Below, in pieces: positions 16,728 through 26,097 of a DNA stretch of 64,000 nucleotides. Source of the stretch: Arhodomonas aquaeolei DSM 8974. GTDB lineage: Bacteria > Pseudomonadota > Gammaproteobacteria > Nitrococcales > Nitrococcaceae. Position 1 is the first letter of the stretch. Each line of letters opens with the position of its first letter. The notes below the pieces were generated by a model. The model was given only the letters and a program-made list of their open reading frames with translations, was not told the DNA's origin and did no database searches. Location: NCBI RefSeq assembly GCF_000374645.1, contig NZ_KB894801.1:434001-498000 (forward strand). The letters are read 5' to 3'. The position numbers and the translations under genes are program-made.

Positions 16728-18348
16728 CGCGCCGCGCCCCCGCCAGGTGGACCACCCGGTCCGCCAGCGCCGTGAGCACCGGGTCGTGACTGGCGATGAC
16801 CAGCGTGCGGCCGGCCTCGCGCAGCGCCGCAAGCCCCGCGACGACCTGCTGACGGGTCGCGGCATCCAGCGCGCTGGTGGGCTCGTCCAGCAGCACCAGC
16901 GGCGCGGACGACACGAACACCCGCGCGAGGGCCAGGCGCTGCGCCTGGCCGCCGGAAATGCCGTAACCCCGCTCGCCCACCCGGCTATCCAACCCGTCCG
17001 GCATCGCCTCGGCGAACGCCAGCACGCCTGCCCGCCGGGCGGCCTCATGCACCGCGTCGTCATCGACGGGCTGCGCCGAGCCGAGACGGATGTTGCCCGC
17101 CAGGGTGTCCGGCACCACCAGCGGCCGCTGACCGAGCCAGGCGACGGCACCGTCGCCCCCCGCCCGTACCCGGCCCTCGTCGGGCGCCTGGAAACCCGCG
17201 ATCAGTCTCAGCAGCGTAGTCTTGCCCGCCCCGGTCGCCCCGGTGATCACCACGCAGCTGCCCGCCGACACGCTGAGCGACAGGGGCCCGAACACCCGGG
17301 CATGATCCCCCCGGCCCACGGCCACGGCCGCCAGCTCCAGCGCACCCGGCGGCAACGCCGCGTCGGCGGTGTCGCTCACCGCCGACGGACGCTCCAGTAC
17401 CTCCATCAGCTCCGCCGCGGCACCGACGGCCGCGGCGCGGTCATGGTAGTGCTGCGAGAGGGTGCGCAACGGCTGGAAGAATTCCGGCGCGAGCAGCAGG
17501 ATGAACAGCCCGCTGAACAGCGTCAGCGCCGGCGCCGGCCCGAACGCGATGTAGCCGAGCAGGCCGAAGCCGATATAGATAGCGACCACCGCAATCGCCA
17601 CCGACGAGAAGAACTCCAGCACCGCAGAGGAGAGGAAGGCAACGCGCAGGGTCCGCAGGCTCCGCCGGCGATAGCCGTCGGCTGCGGCGGCCACGGCCTC
17701 GATGCTGCGCTCGCCGTGGTCGAACAGCGCCAGCGTCGACAGGCCGCGAATGCGGTCGAGGAAATGGCCCGACAGCCGGCTCAGATCCCGGAACTGGGCG
17801 CGGTTCAGCCGCTCCGCACCCATACCCACCAGCGCCATGAACAGCGGGATCAACGGCGCCGAGGCCACCAGGAAGAGTGCGGCGAGCCAGTCCATCCAGG
17901 CCACCACGACCAGTATCGCCAGCGGCGAGACCACCGCCAGCACCATCTGCGGGAGGAAACGCGCGTAATAGCCCTCCAGCGCCTCCGCCTGCTCGACCAC
18001 CCGGCTGGCAAGCCCGGCGGAGGGCTCCGCCGCCACCCCGACCGGGCCGAGGGCGTCCAGGCGGGCGAGCAGCTCGCGGCGTACGTCGCCGCGCACCCGA
18101 AGACCCGCCTCGAAACCGGCGTGCTGACGGGCGTACTCGGCGCCGGCACGCACCAGCACCGCGGCGACGAGGACCACGAACGCGAGGGTGGGAACCCCGA
18201 CGCCGCGGTCGAGCATCGCCGCGACGATCCACGCGAAGGTCCCGGCCTGGATGATGACCGCGGCGGTCTGCACCAGCCCCGCAGCCACCGCCGCGACCAG
18301 CGGCCCGCGCACGCTGCGTGCGCGGGCATCGAGCCACCGCCGGGGCAT
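16717..18348 (-). CDS. cydD: heterodimeric ABC exporter subunit CydD
   Basis: The 543-residue ABC half-transporter has an N-terminal membrane domain and an ATPase with Walker A VITGATGAGKTT, signature ISGGQAQRLALA and Walker B LVLLDEPTSALD. A GTG at 18363 is in frame, but the GGGGGAG just before the ATG at 18348 makes that the better start. It begins 21 bases after the cydB stop. There is no room for a cydX-like small subunit between cydB and cydD. Confidence 0.88.
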   Translation of the reverse strand: MPRRWLDARARSVRGPLVAAVAAGLVQTAAVIIQAGTFAWIVAAMLDRGVGVPTLAFVVLVAAVLVRAGAEYARQHAGFEAGLRVRGDVRRELLARLDALGPVGVAAEPSAGLASRVVEQAEALEGYYARFLPQMVLAVVSPLAILVVVAWMDWLAALFLVASAPLIPLFMALVGMGAERLNRAQFRDLSRLSGHFLDRIRGLSTLALFDHGERSIEAVAAAADGYRRRSLRTLRVAFLSSAVLEFFSSVAIAVVAIYIGFGLLGYIAFGPAPALTLFSGLFILLLAPEFFQPLRTLSQHYHDRAAAVGAAAELMEVLERPSAVSDTADAALPPGALELAAVAVGRGDHARVFGPLSLSVSAGSCVVITGATGAGKTTLLRLIAGFQAPDEGRVRAGGDGAVAWLGQRPLVVPDTLAGNIRLGSAQPVDDDAVHEAARRAGVLAFAEAMPDGLDSRVGERGYGISGGQAQRLALARVFVSSAPLVLLDEPTSALDAATRQQVVAGLAALREAGRTLVIASHDPVLTALADRVVHLAGARRDVA

Positions 18349-18369
18349 GGTCTCCCCCGCCACCGGCGG

Positions 18370-19371
18370 TCAGTGGTAGCCGGCGTCGGCGCTGACTTTG
18401 CCGCGGAAGACCCAGTAGGTCCAGGCGGTATAGGTCAGCACGATGGGGATGACGAAGAGCACGCCGATGAGCAGGAACAACTGCGACTCCGGCGCGGACG
18501 CCGCCTCGCGGAAGGTGAATGCCGGCGGCACCACGTACGGCCACTTGCTCACCAGCAGGCTCAGGTACGTGAACACGAACACCGCCATGGTCGCCACGAA
18601 GGGCACGCCCTCCTGGCGCCGGCGCACGGCCCGGTAGAGGACACCGGCGGCGGCCAGGGTGAGCGCAGGCAGGATCCAGATCGTGCTGAGATTGCCGAAC
18701 CAGCGCTCCCGCACCATGTCATCCACCAGCGGCGTCCACACGCCGATGATCGCGAACACCACCAGCACCGCGGCGAGCAGCCTCGGGCTCAGCCGGTATG
18801 CCCACTCCTGGAGCTCGCCCTCGGTCTTGAGAATCAGCCAGTTGGTACCGAGCAGCGCGTAACCGAGCAGCAGCCCGACGCCCGTGAGCACGGTGAACGG
18901 CGTCAGCCAGTCGAGGGCACCGCCGGCGTAGACGCCGTCAACAGTGTTGAAGCCCTGGATGTAGGCGCCGACCACGGCCCCCTGGGCGAACGCGGCCACC
19001 GTCGAGCCACCGGCGAACGCCCAGTTCCACAGGTAGCGCGAACGCTGCGCCTTGAAGCGGAACTCGAAGGCCACCCCGCGGAATATCAACCCGGCGAGCA
19101 GCAGGAACACGCCGATGTAGAGCGCCGGCAGCAGCACCGAGTAGACCCGCGGGAACGCCCCCAGCAGCCCGGCGCCGCCGAGCACCAGCCAGGTCTCGTT
19201 GCCGTCCCACACGGGGGCCACCGAGTTCATCATGGTGTCCCGCGAGCGCTCGTCGGGGGCAAAGGGGAAGAGCACCCCCACCCCCAGGTCGAAGCCGTCC
19301 ATCAGCACGTACATCACCACGCCGAAGGCGATGATGACGGCCCAGATCATCGTGATATCGATCGTTCCCAT
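18370..19371 (-). CDS. cydB: cytochrome bd-type ubiquinol oxidase subunit II
   Basis: The 333-residue membrane protein starts MGTIDITMIWAVIIAFGVVMYVLMDGFDLGVG. It contains PVWDGNETWLVLGG and RGVAFEFRFKAQ, hallmarks of subunit II. Its length fits CioB of cyanide-insensitive oxidases (about 335 residues) rather than the 379-residue E. coli CydB. With CydA it oxidises ubiquinol and reduces oxygen to water without proton pumping. It is six bases downstream of cydA. Confidence 0.93.
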   Translation of the reverse strand: MGTIDITMIWAVIIAFGVVMYVLMDGFDLGVGVLFPFAPDERSRDTMMNSVAPVWDGNETWLVLGGAGLLGAFPRVYSVLLPALYIGVFLLLAGLIFRGVAFEFRFKAQRSRYLWNWAFAGGSTVAAFAQGAVVGAYIQGFNTVDGVYAGGALDWLTPFTVLTGVGLLLGYALLGTNWLILKTEGELQEWAYRLSPRLLAAVLVVFAIIGVWTPLVDDMVRERWFGNLSTIWILPALTLAAAGVLYRAVRRRQEGVPFVATMAVFVFTYLSLLVSKWPYVVPPAFTFREAASAPESQLFLLIGVLFVIPIVLTYTAWTYWVFRGKVSADAGYH

Positions 19372-19377
19372 GACTGC

Positions 19378-20778
19378 TTACCTCCCGGCCCGGGCCGTGT
19401 CCTCGTCGAATGGCGTGTGCGCTGCCGACAGCGGGCGTTTCGGCCGGTCGGACTCGTCCTCCGACTCCTCCGAGATGCCCTGGTGCACCACCCGGGTGAG
19501 GTAGTAGCCGCCCGAGACGAAAACCACGGCGTAGACGAGCACGTAGCCGATGAGGCTGAACAGGGCCATGCCGCCGGTGAGCGACGGCGTCACCCCCTCG
19601 GCCTGGGTCATCACGCCGTAGACCAGCCACGGCGCGCGGCCGATCTCGGTGGTAAACCACCCGGCCAGCACCGCCAGAAACGGGGCGAGCGCCATCAGCC
19701 GCAGCCCCTGAAGATAGCCCCTGGCGTCATACAACCGCCCCTTCCAGCGCAGCCATGCGCCCCAGAAGGCGAAGCCGATCATCAGCAGCCCGAGGCCGAC
19801 CATCACGCGGAAGGACCAGAACACGATCGCCACCGGCGGCTGCTCGTCACGGGGCACCTCGGAGACCCCCGGGACCTCGCCGTTCCAGTCGTGGGTCAGG
19901 ATCAGGCTCGCCAGGTTGGGGATGCCCACCTCGATGGCGTTGTCCTGGGCCTGCTGGTCCGGGAGCGCGAACAGCAGCATCGGCGCGCCGGCCTCGCGCT
20001 CCCAGTTGCCCTCCATGGCGGCCACCTTGGTCGGCTGGTGCTCCAGGGTCATCAGCCCGTGCAGATCCCCTACCAGGAGCTGCCCCGGGGCGATGAACAG
20101 GAGCAGCCACAGCGTCATCGACAGGGCGCGGCGGTTGGCCGGCACGTCGTGCCCGCGCAGGAGGTAGTACGCGCTCACACCGGTGACCACGAACCCGCCG
20201 GTGAGGAACGAGGCCAGCGCCATGTGGAAGAAGCGATACCAGAAGGAGGGATTGAAGATCGCCTCGCCCCAGGCGGTGACGTGAAAGACCCCGTCGCGCA
20301 GCTCCACGCCTGCCGGCGTCTGCATCCAGCTGTTCGCCGACAGGATCCAGAACGAGGAGATGAAAGTGCCGAGCGCGACCATCACCGCGGCGAACAGGTG
20401 GGTGCCCGGCGGGACCTTGTTGCGCCCGAACAGCAGCACCCCGAGGAACGCCGCCTCCAGGAAGAACGCGGTGACCACCTCGTAGGAGAGCACCGGCCCC
20501 ATGAAGTTCGCCGTGGCCTGGGAGAAGTTGCTCCAGTTCGTGCCGAACTGGAACGACATCACGATGCCCGAGACCACGCCCATGCCGAACACGACGGCGA
20601 ACACGCGGCTCCAGAAGCCCGACAGCCGTGCCCAGACCGGGTCCTCGGTGCGGTAGAACAGCCCTTCGAGGACCGCGATATAGGATGCGAGCCCGATCGT
20701 GAAGACGGGAAATATGGCGTGAAATGAGACAACGAACGCGAACTGTATTCGCGACAGGAGCAATGGGTCGAGTTCCAT
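19378..20778 (-). CDS. cydA: cytochrome bd-type ubiquinol oxidase subunit I
   Basis: The 466-residue subunit starts MELDPLLLSRIQFAFVVSFH, whose terminal histidine matches a haem ligand. It is of CIO/short Q-loop size rather than the long E. coli form. The haem and quinol region reads GWFTTEIGRAPWLVYGV, so the usual GRQPW motif is GRAPW here. Downstream come cydB, cydD and cydC. The start ATG at 20778 has only a weak GGGG ribosome binding site. A long upstream region with two inverted repeats suggests oxygen- or redox-responsive control. Confidence 0.92.
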   Translation of the reverse strand: MELDPLLLSRIQFAFVVSFHAIFPVFTIGLASYIAVLEGLFYRTEDPVWARLSGFWSRVFAVVFGMGVVSGIVMSFQFGTNWSNFSQATANFMGPVLSYEVVTAFFLEAAFLGVLLFGRNKVPPGTHLFAAVMVALGTFISSFWILSANSWMQTPAGVELRDGVFHVTAWGEAIFNPSFWYRFFHMALASFLTGGFVVTGVSAYYLLRGHDVPANRRALSMTLWLLLFIAPGQLLVGDLHGLMTLEHQPTKVAAMEGNWEREAGAPMLLFALPDQQAQDNAIEVGIPNLASLILTHDWNGEVPGVSEVPRDEQPPVAIVFWSFRVMVGLGLLMIGFAFWGAWLRWKGRLYDARGYLQGLRLMALAPFLAVLAGWFTTEIGRAPWLVYGVMTQAEGVTPSLTGGMALFSLIGYVLVYAVVFVSGGYYLTRVVHQGISEESEDESDRPKRPLSAAHTPFDEDTARAGR

Positions 20779-20886
20779 GACGATACCCCGGTTTCTAAAG
20801 AGACATTCCCTGGCGACAGGCCTTGTCAGGACGCCGCGCCCGCCCTCGGAGGTCCGTCGTACCGCTCCTCCCCCTCGATGACATCT

Positions 20887-20902
20887 ATTGTTCTGTGACA
20901 AT
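20887..20902. promoter_or_regulatory. inverted repeat ATTGT-N6-ACAAT upstream of cydA
   Basis: The 16-bp inverted repeat ATTGT-TCTGTG-ACAAT lies 109 bases before the cydA start. It is not a canonical FNR box (TTGAT-N4-ATCAA). It may be a regulator site or a leader hairpin. Confidence 0.3.
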
Positions 20903-21010
20903 GCGAGCGAACACCCGTTCACTCACCATGGAGGTCATTGCCCGACCCCGCAGGCGGTGCCCTTGCTGCACCGCACCCCCCATGAGACTACGCCGGCTGC
21001 AACCGTGACT

Positions 21011-21023
21011 GTGACTAAGTCAC
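21011..21023. promoter_or_regulatory. palindromic operator GTGAC-TAA-GTCAC upstream of cydA
   Basis: This perfect 13-bp inverted repeat has the same arms as the site at 5987-5999. Relative to the candidate cydA -10 at 20990-20985, its centre falls at about -39 to -41, again near the class II activator position. I infer that both sites are read by the same Crp/Fnr-type regulator. Confidence 0.45.
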
Positions 21024-21381
21024 GAACCACCACGTCCGGCGGACCCGCCACCCCGATCCGGCCGCGAGCGACAACGCGAACCCCCTACCCGTCCCGACCA
21101 CGCACGATACACGCCGCCTGGCCCTTCCCATGATCGGGATGGCAACACCCGCGGCGTCAAGCCTGTCGACCAGACGGTGCCCGCGTTCATAACCGGGCAG
21201 GGCCGCCAGCCGGAGGTCCCTGCCGGGCGATTACGGCCTCCCGGGTCATCCTGTAAACCGGGACGCACCGGAGCGCCCACATCGTGAATCCGGGTCCCAC
21301 AGCGCGGCCGGCGGTGACGACGCGGGCAGGCCTGCGCTACCGTTCCGCGCATAGAACGCACCGCAAGGGAGACCCGACGCC

Positions 21382-23403
21382 GTGTCTGATACCACTCCGT
21401 CCACCGCCGCCGGGGTCCGCAGCATCGAGCACACGAACATCCCCATGCCGGACGGCACCCGGCTCGCCGCCCGCATCTGGCTGCCGGCGGACGCCGGCGA
21501 CGTGCCGGTGCCGGCGATCCTGGAGTACATCCCGTACCGCAAGCGCGACATCACCCGCGCCCGCGACGAGACCCTGCACCCCTGGTTCGCCGCGAACGGT
21601 TACGCGGCGATCCGGGTGGACCTGCGCGGCAGCGGCGACTCCGAAGGGGTGCTCACCGACGAATACCTGCCCATCGAGCAGGACGACGGCATCGCGGTGA
21701 TCGAATGGCTTGCCAGCCAGCCCTGGTGCGACGGCAGCGTCGGCATGCTCGGCATCTCCTGGGGCGGCTTCAACGGCCTGCAGATCGCCGCCCGCCAGCC
21801 GCCGGCGCTCAAGGCGGTGGTGACCGTGTGCTCCACCGACGACCGCTACGCCGACGACGTCCACTACATGGGCGGCTGCCTCCTCGGCGACAACCTCTCC
21901 TGGGCCTCGGTGATGTTCGCGTTCAACGCCCTGCCACCGGACCCGGCACTGGTGGGCGACGACTGGCGCCGCATGTGGATGGAACGGCTGGAGGGCAGCG
22001 GCCTGTGGCTCGACACCTGGCTGCGCCATCCCCACCGGGACGATTACTGGCGCCACGGCTCGGTCTGCGAGGACTACACCGACGTGCGTTGCCCGGTCAT
22101 GGCGGTCAGCGGCTGGGCGGACGGCTACACCAACACGGTATTCCGTCTGCTGGAGAACCTGCCCGGACCGCGCCTCGGGCTGGTGGGGCCGTGGAGCCAC
22201 AAGTATCCCCACGAGGGCGTACCGGGCCCGGCGATCGGCTTCCAGCAGGAGGTCCTGCGCTTCTGGGACCGCTGGCTCAAGGGCCGGGATACCGGCATCG
22301 ACGCCGAGCCCATGCTGCGGGCCTGGGTCCAGGACAGCACCGCACCCGCGGCCCAGTACGAGCATCGTCCCGGTCGCTGGGTGAGCGAGCGGCAATGGCC
22401 GTCACCGGACATCACGGCCACGCCGTACCACCTGAATCCCGGGTGCGACCTCGCTCGGACCGCGGCGCCGTCACCGGGCAGCGAGACCGTGCAGTCCCCC
22501 CTCAGCGTGGGCCTGTTCGCCGGCAAGTGGTGCTCCTATGCCGCCGGCCCGGATCTGCCTTACGACCAGCGCGAGGAGGATGGCGGTGCGCTGGTGTTCG
22601 ACACCGCGCCGCTGGAGGCCCCCCTGGAGCTGCTCGGTGCGCCGGAGCTGGAGCTCGCCTTCTCCGTGGACCGGCCGGTGGCGATGGTCGCCGTGCGTCT
22701 CTCCGACGTCGCACCGGACGACAAGGCAACACGCACCACCTACGGCCTGCTGAACCTTACCCACCGCGACAGCCACGCCGAGCCGGAGCCGCTGACACCG
22801 GGGCGGCGTTACCGGGTCCGCGTCCCGCTCAACAACGTGGGCCACGCCTTCGCCACCGGCCACCGCGTGCGGCTCGCGATCTCCACCTCCTACTGGCCGC
22901 TGGCCTGGCCGTCCCCGGAACCCGTCCGGCTCACCGTGGACCTTGGGGACACGCGCCTGTGGCTGCCGGTGCGCAGCGCCCAGACGAACGCGCCGGCGGT
23001 ACGCCTGCCTGCACCGGACTACCCGGCCCCGTCGCCGGTAACACGGCTGCACGAGGCGGAGTACCGCTGGCTGGTGCACCGCGACCTTGAAGGGGACTAC
23101 GCGACCCTGGAGGTGATCAAGGACGAAGGCACCGTGCGCATCGAGGACGCCGACATCGAGCTGACCGACGAGACCCGGGAGTACTACCGCTACACGGGCG
23201 ACGACTTCAGCTCGCCCAGCGGCGAAGTGGTCACCCGCCAGCGCCTGCGCCGCGAGGGCTGGGATATCGAGACCCGCGCCCGCACCCTGCTCACCGCGGA
23301 CGGCGGGCACTTCCACGTGCACGCCGAGCTGGACGCCTACGAGAACGGCCGGCGCGTGTTCTCGCGCAACTGGAACCGCCGCATCCGCCGCCAGCTGCTG
23401 TGA
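21382..23403 (+). CDS. CocE/NonD family acyl hydrolase
   Basis: The 673-residue protein has an N-terminal alpha/beta hydrolase with nucleophile elbow GISWGGF. Other family residues lie in VSGWADGYTN (Asp) and GPWSHKYPHEG (His). A beta-sandwich typical of X-Pro dipeptidyl-peptidase and cocaine esterase follows (VGHAFATGHRVRLAISTSYW). The last 110 residues form an additional domain not in CocE. Natural substrates of this bacterial family are mostly unknown. The start is GTG at 21382 with AAGGGAG upstream. Confidence 0.85.
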   Translation: MSDTTPSTAAGVRSIEHTNIPMPDGTRLAARIWLPADAGDVPVPAILEYIPYRKRDITRARDETLHPWFAANGYAAIRVDLRGSGDSEGVLTDEYLPIEQDDGIAVIEWLASQPWCDGSVGMLGISWGGFNGLQIAARQPPALKAVVTVCSTDDRYADDVHYMGGCLLGDNLSWASVMFAFNALPPDPALVGDDWRRMWMERLEGSGLWLDTWLRHPHRDDYWRHGSVCEDYTDVRCPVMAVSGWADGYTNTVFRLLENLPGPRLGLVGPWSHKYPHEGVPGPAIGFQQEVLRFWDRWLKGRDTGIDAEPMLRAWVQDSTAPAAQYEHRPGRWVSERQWPSPDITATPYHLNPGCDLARTAAPSPGSETVQSPLSVGLFAGKWCSYAAGPDLPYDQREEDGGALVFDTAPLEAPLELLGAPELELAFSVDRPVAMVAVRLSDVAPDDKATRTTYGLLNLTHRDSHAEPEPLTPGRRYRVRVPLNNVGHAFATGHRVRLAISTSYWPLAWPSPEPVRLTVDLGDTRLWLPVRSAQTNAPAVRLPAPDYPAPSPVTRLHEAEYRWLVHRDLEGDYATLEVIKDEGTVRIEDADIELTDETREYYRYTGDDFSSPSGEVVTRQRLRREGWDIETRARTLLTADGGHFHVHAELDAYENGRRVFSRNWNRRIRRQLL

Positions 23404-23416
23404 CCGGTGCGGCCCC

Positions 23417-23857
23417 TCAGGGCCGCTCGTCCACCTCGCGGTCACGCTGGCGCTCGACCACGGCGGCGAGGTCTTCGAGCACCTCCCCGAGCAGGCCGAC
23501 AACGTCGTCCACAGCGATGATCCCGGCGAGATCGCCAGCCTCGTCCACCACCGGCACCCGCCGCACGCCGCGCCCGCGCATCACCTCCAGCGCGTCGAAG
23601 AGGCTGTCGCCCTCGTGCACGAAGAACGCGGAGTGGGTAACGATGTCACGCACCGCGAGCGTCTGAGGGTCGAGCCCCGGTGCCAGGACCTCGACCACCA
23701 GGTCCCGGTCGGTGATGATCGCCGCCGGCGGCCGGCCGGGTTCGAGCACGACGAGATCGCCCACGTGGTGACGCCGCATGAGCTCCGCCGCCGCACGCAC
23801 TGACTCGTCGGCATCGATGGTGATCACGTTGCGGTTACAGTACTCGCCCACCGTCAT
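23417..23857 (-). CDS. CBS domain pair protein
   Basis: The 146-residue protein consists of two CBS motifs, about residues 8-58 (MRRHHVGDLVVLEPGRPPAAIITDRDL) and 72-125 (MRGRGVRRVPVVDEAGDLAGIIAVDDV). CBS pairs bind adenine nucleotides and regulate partner enzymes or channels. As a stand-alone protein, its partner is unknown. It is convergent with the CocE gene (13 bases) and divergent from the phosphoribosyltransferase gene. Confidence 0.88.
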   Translation of the reverse strand: MTVGEYCNRNVITIDADESVRAAAELMRRHHVGDLVVLEPGRPPAAIITDRDLVVEVLAPGLDPQTLAVRDIVTHSAFFVHEGDSLFDALEVMRGRGVRRVPVVDEAGDLAGIIAVDDVVGLLGEVLEDLAAVVERQRDREVDERP

Positions 23858-24003
23858 GCCTCACTCCTCCCTGAGAACATTCCCAGGATGACCGCTCCGG
23901 AACCATACTGTTCGGCAGGGCGCGCGCCGACGGTGTCACGCCCACCGCTCAGGCAATAGCACACCACGAAGACAATGCCCAGCATCCGGGGAGGACGCCC
24001 GCC

Positions 24004-24654
24004 ATGTTCAGGGATCGCACCGACGCCGCAGAACAGCTCGCCACACGACTCGGCCACCTCGCCGGGACCCATCCGCTGGTCCTCGGCATCCCGCGGGGCG
24101 GCGTCCCCATGGCCGCCGCGGTGGCCGACGCACTGGACGGCGAGCTGGACGTGGTGCTCGTGCACAAGCTCGGCGCCCCCGGCAACCCGGAGTACGCCAT
24201 CGGTGCGGTGAGCGAGGACGGCACCACGGACCTCTCCGAGGACGCACGCCGCCACCTCGGCGCCGATTACGTGGATGCCGAGGTCTCCGCCCAGCTCGAC
24301 ACCCTGCGCGGGCGCCGCCGGCGATATACCCCTGTGCGCCCGCCGGTGGATCCGGCGGGACGCACCGTGGTGATCGTCGACGACGGCAGCGCCACCGGCG
24401 CCACGATGGCGGCCGCCCTGCGCGCGGTCCGGCGGCGGAAACCGGCGCGGCTGGTCGCCGCACTCGCCGTCGCGCCGCCGGAGGCGGTCGAGACCCTGGA
24501 CGCGCTGGCGGACGAGGTCGTCTGCCTCGCCACACCCGGCGACTTCATGGCCGTGGGCCAGTACTTCCGCGATTTCGGCCAGGTCAGCGACGACGCCGTG
24601 ATCCACTGCCTGGCGGGCCGCGCCGGCCCCCGGCACACCGACGGGCCGGGCTGA
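24004..24654 (+). CDS. phosphoribosyltransferase family protein
   Basis: The 216-residue protein has the PRPP-binding motif VVIVDDGSATGATM (about 122-135) and an N-terminal VLGIPRGGVPMAAAVADAL. This matches the stand-alone phosphoribosyltransferases often found near erythromycin esterase or CBS genes. The base or substrate is not known. CAYAIGAVSEDG-like sequence (here EYAIGAVSEDG) is typical of the group. GGGGAGG before the ATG supports the start. Confidence 0.85.
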   Translation: MFRDRTDAAEQLATRLGHLAGTHPLVLGIPRGGVPMAAAVADALDGELDVVLVHKLGAPGNPEYAIGAVSEDGTTDLSEDARRHLGADYVDAEVSAQLDTLRGRRRRYTPVRPPVDPAGRTVVIVDDGSATGATMAAALRAVRRRKPARLVAALAVAPPEAVETLDALADEVVCLATPGDFMAVGQYFRDFGQVSDDAVIHCLAGRAGPRHTDGPG

Positions 24655-24662
24655 GACGGCGC

Positions 24663-25454
24663 TCAGGCGATGCTGTCCACCACCCCGCCGTCCACGCGCA
24701 GCGCCGCCCCGGTGGTAGCGGAGGACAGCGGCGAGGCCACGTAGACCACCATGTTCGCAACCTCCTCGACCGTCGCCGCACGCCGGATGATCGAACTCGG
24801 GCGCTCACGGCGCACGAACGAGGCCGCCGTCTCCTCCAGGGACTCCCCCGCCTGCTGCGCGTCCGCAAGCATCGCGCCCACCCCCTCGGAGAGCGTCGGC
24901 CCGGGCAGCACGGCGTTGACGGTGACACCGGTACCGGCCATGCGCTTGGCAAGCCCTCGGGAGAGCGACAGATCCGCCGTCTTGGTGACGCCGTAGTGGA
25001 TCATGTCCGCGGGGATATTGAGCGCGGACTCGGAGGAGAGGAAGATCACACGCCCCCAGCCCCGCTCGGCCATGCCGGGGAGATAGGCCCGGGAGAGGCG
25101 CACGCCGGAGAGCACGTTCACCGCGAGAAAGTGCTCCCAGACGGCATCGTCGGTCTCGAAGAAGTCCTGCGGGCCGAAGATGCCCACGTTGTTGACCAGG
25201 ATGTCCGCCGATGGGGCCTCGGCGACCAGGGCGTCGCAGCCCTCCGCGGTGCCGAGGTCAGCGGCCACACCGCGCACCTCGGCACCCGGGACCTCGTCGC
25301 GCAGGCGGGCGACGGCCGCGTCGACGGATTCGCTGCGCCGCCCGTTGACCACCACCGACGCCCCGGCGCCCGCCAGGCCGCGGGCGGTGGCGAACCCGAT
25401 ACCCGCGGTCGAGCCGGTGACGACGGCAATGCGGCCGGTAAGATCGATCTGCAT
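24663..25454 (-). CDS. short-chain dehydrogenase/reductase
   Basis: The 263-residue protein has the cofactor motif TGSTAGIG, NNVG, the catalytic serine in LSSESAL and YGVTK (YxxxK). It is a classical SDR of unknown substrate. Residues VVNGRR after the second strand suggest NADP preference, which is an inference. I start at the ATG at 25454 (MQIDLTGRIAVVTG). It is convergent with the phosphoribosyltransferase gene. Confidence 0.88.
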   Translation of the reverse strand: MQIDLTGRIAVVTGSTAGIGFATARGLAGAGASVVVNGRRSESVDAAVARLRDEVPGAEVRGVAADLGTAEGCDALVAEAPSADILVNNVGIFGPQDFFETDDAVWEHFLAVNVLSGVRLSRAYLPGMAERGWGRVIFLSSESALNIPADMIHYGVTKTADLSLSRGLAKRMAGTGVTVNAVLPGPTLSEGVGAMLADAQQAGESLEETAASFVRRERPSSIIRRAATVEEVANMVVYVASPLSSATTGAALRVDGGVVDSIA

Positions 25455-25580
25455 GGCATTACTCCCGGTTGCTGAAAGGCGACCGCGACCCCGGCCAGGG
25501 CGGCACGGGGTCATCAGTTTGCAACCGGACTATCGCCTTTCGGACGGCGACCGATCAAGCGGCGATGCACGCCGAACCGG

Positions 25581-26006
25581 TCATTCGTCGCCGGCACCCA
25601 TGCGGTTCTCGTACTCCCACATGTGGTTCATGAGGCGCTGCATGCGCTCCGTGCGGTTCTCCATGTAACGCAGCCGCTCGGCATCGCTGGCATTGGGGCC
25701 CGGCCCCTGCCCCCGGCGCATCATCTTGAAGTCCTGATCGATGCGCTGACGATAGGTCCGCATCAGGCGCTGGCGTTCAGCGGGATCGTTCGTATTGTGA
25801 ATCCGGTCGCGAAGCTGATCCAGCTCACGCAGACGGTCCTGGTCCAGGCCGCGAACCCCGCCGCCGCCCTGCCCATCGGTCATCATCTGCCGGTGACCGG
25901 AACCGCCGCCACCACCCGCGGCCGCCACGTCCGGCATGGTTAACACCGCCCAGGTCACCGCTACCGCTACCGCGGCCACACGCATACCGCTGCTGACGGT
26001 CCTCAT
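25581..26006 (-). CDS. small exported protein rich in Arg, Met and Gln
   Basis: The 141-residue protein has a signal peptide (hydrophobic about 10-28, cleavage near AAAG), a Gly-rich linker and a charged helical region (ELDQLRDRIHNTNDPAERQR). The composition resembles Spy/CpxP-type or LTxxQ periplasmic proteins, but the LTxxQ motif itself is absent. AGGAGG precedes the ATG at 26006 and rules out a 14-residue extension. It lies downstream of the FNR-type gene on the same strand. Confidence 0.5.
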   Translation of the reverse strand: MRTVSSGMRVAAVAVAVTWAVLTMPDVAAAGGGGGSGHRQMMTDGQGGGGVRGLDQDRLRELDQLRDRIHNTNDPAERQRLMRTYRQRIDQDFKMMRRGQGPGPNASDAERLRYMENRTERMQRLMNHMWEYENRMGAGDE

Positions 26007-26097
26007 CCCGAATTCCTCCTGAAAAATCGTCCCTGCCCCAATCCTCACCGGTCAAAGGCGTTCCGCCCGCCGGGCCGTCACAGGCGGACACGCACGA

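Larger units (their letters stand above)
20779..21381. other. 600-bp divergent intergenic region between cydA and the CocE hydrolase gene
   Basis: No coding frame here looks real. It holds two inverted repeats, described separately at 20887-20902 and 21011-21023. A candidate minus-strand -10 is TAGTCT at 20990-20985, which would place a start near 20977 and leave a leader of about 200 bases before cydA. Confidence 0.5.

Noticed and set aside
18349-18369. Search for a cydX-like small subunit between cydB and cydD
   Set aside because: Only 21 bases separate the genes, too few for a small subunit.
16747-20727. 1326-codon open frame on the + strand
   Set aside because: It is antisense to cydD, cydB and cydA. 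It has no recognisable domain and a His/Arg/Gln-rich composition typical of a shadow frame.
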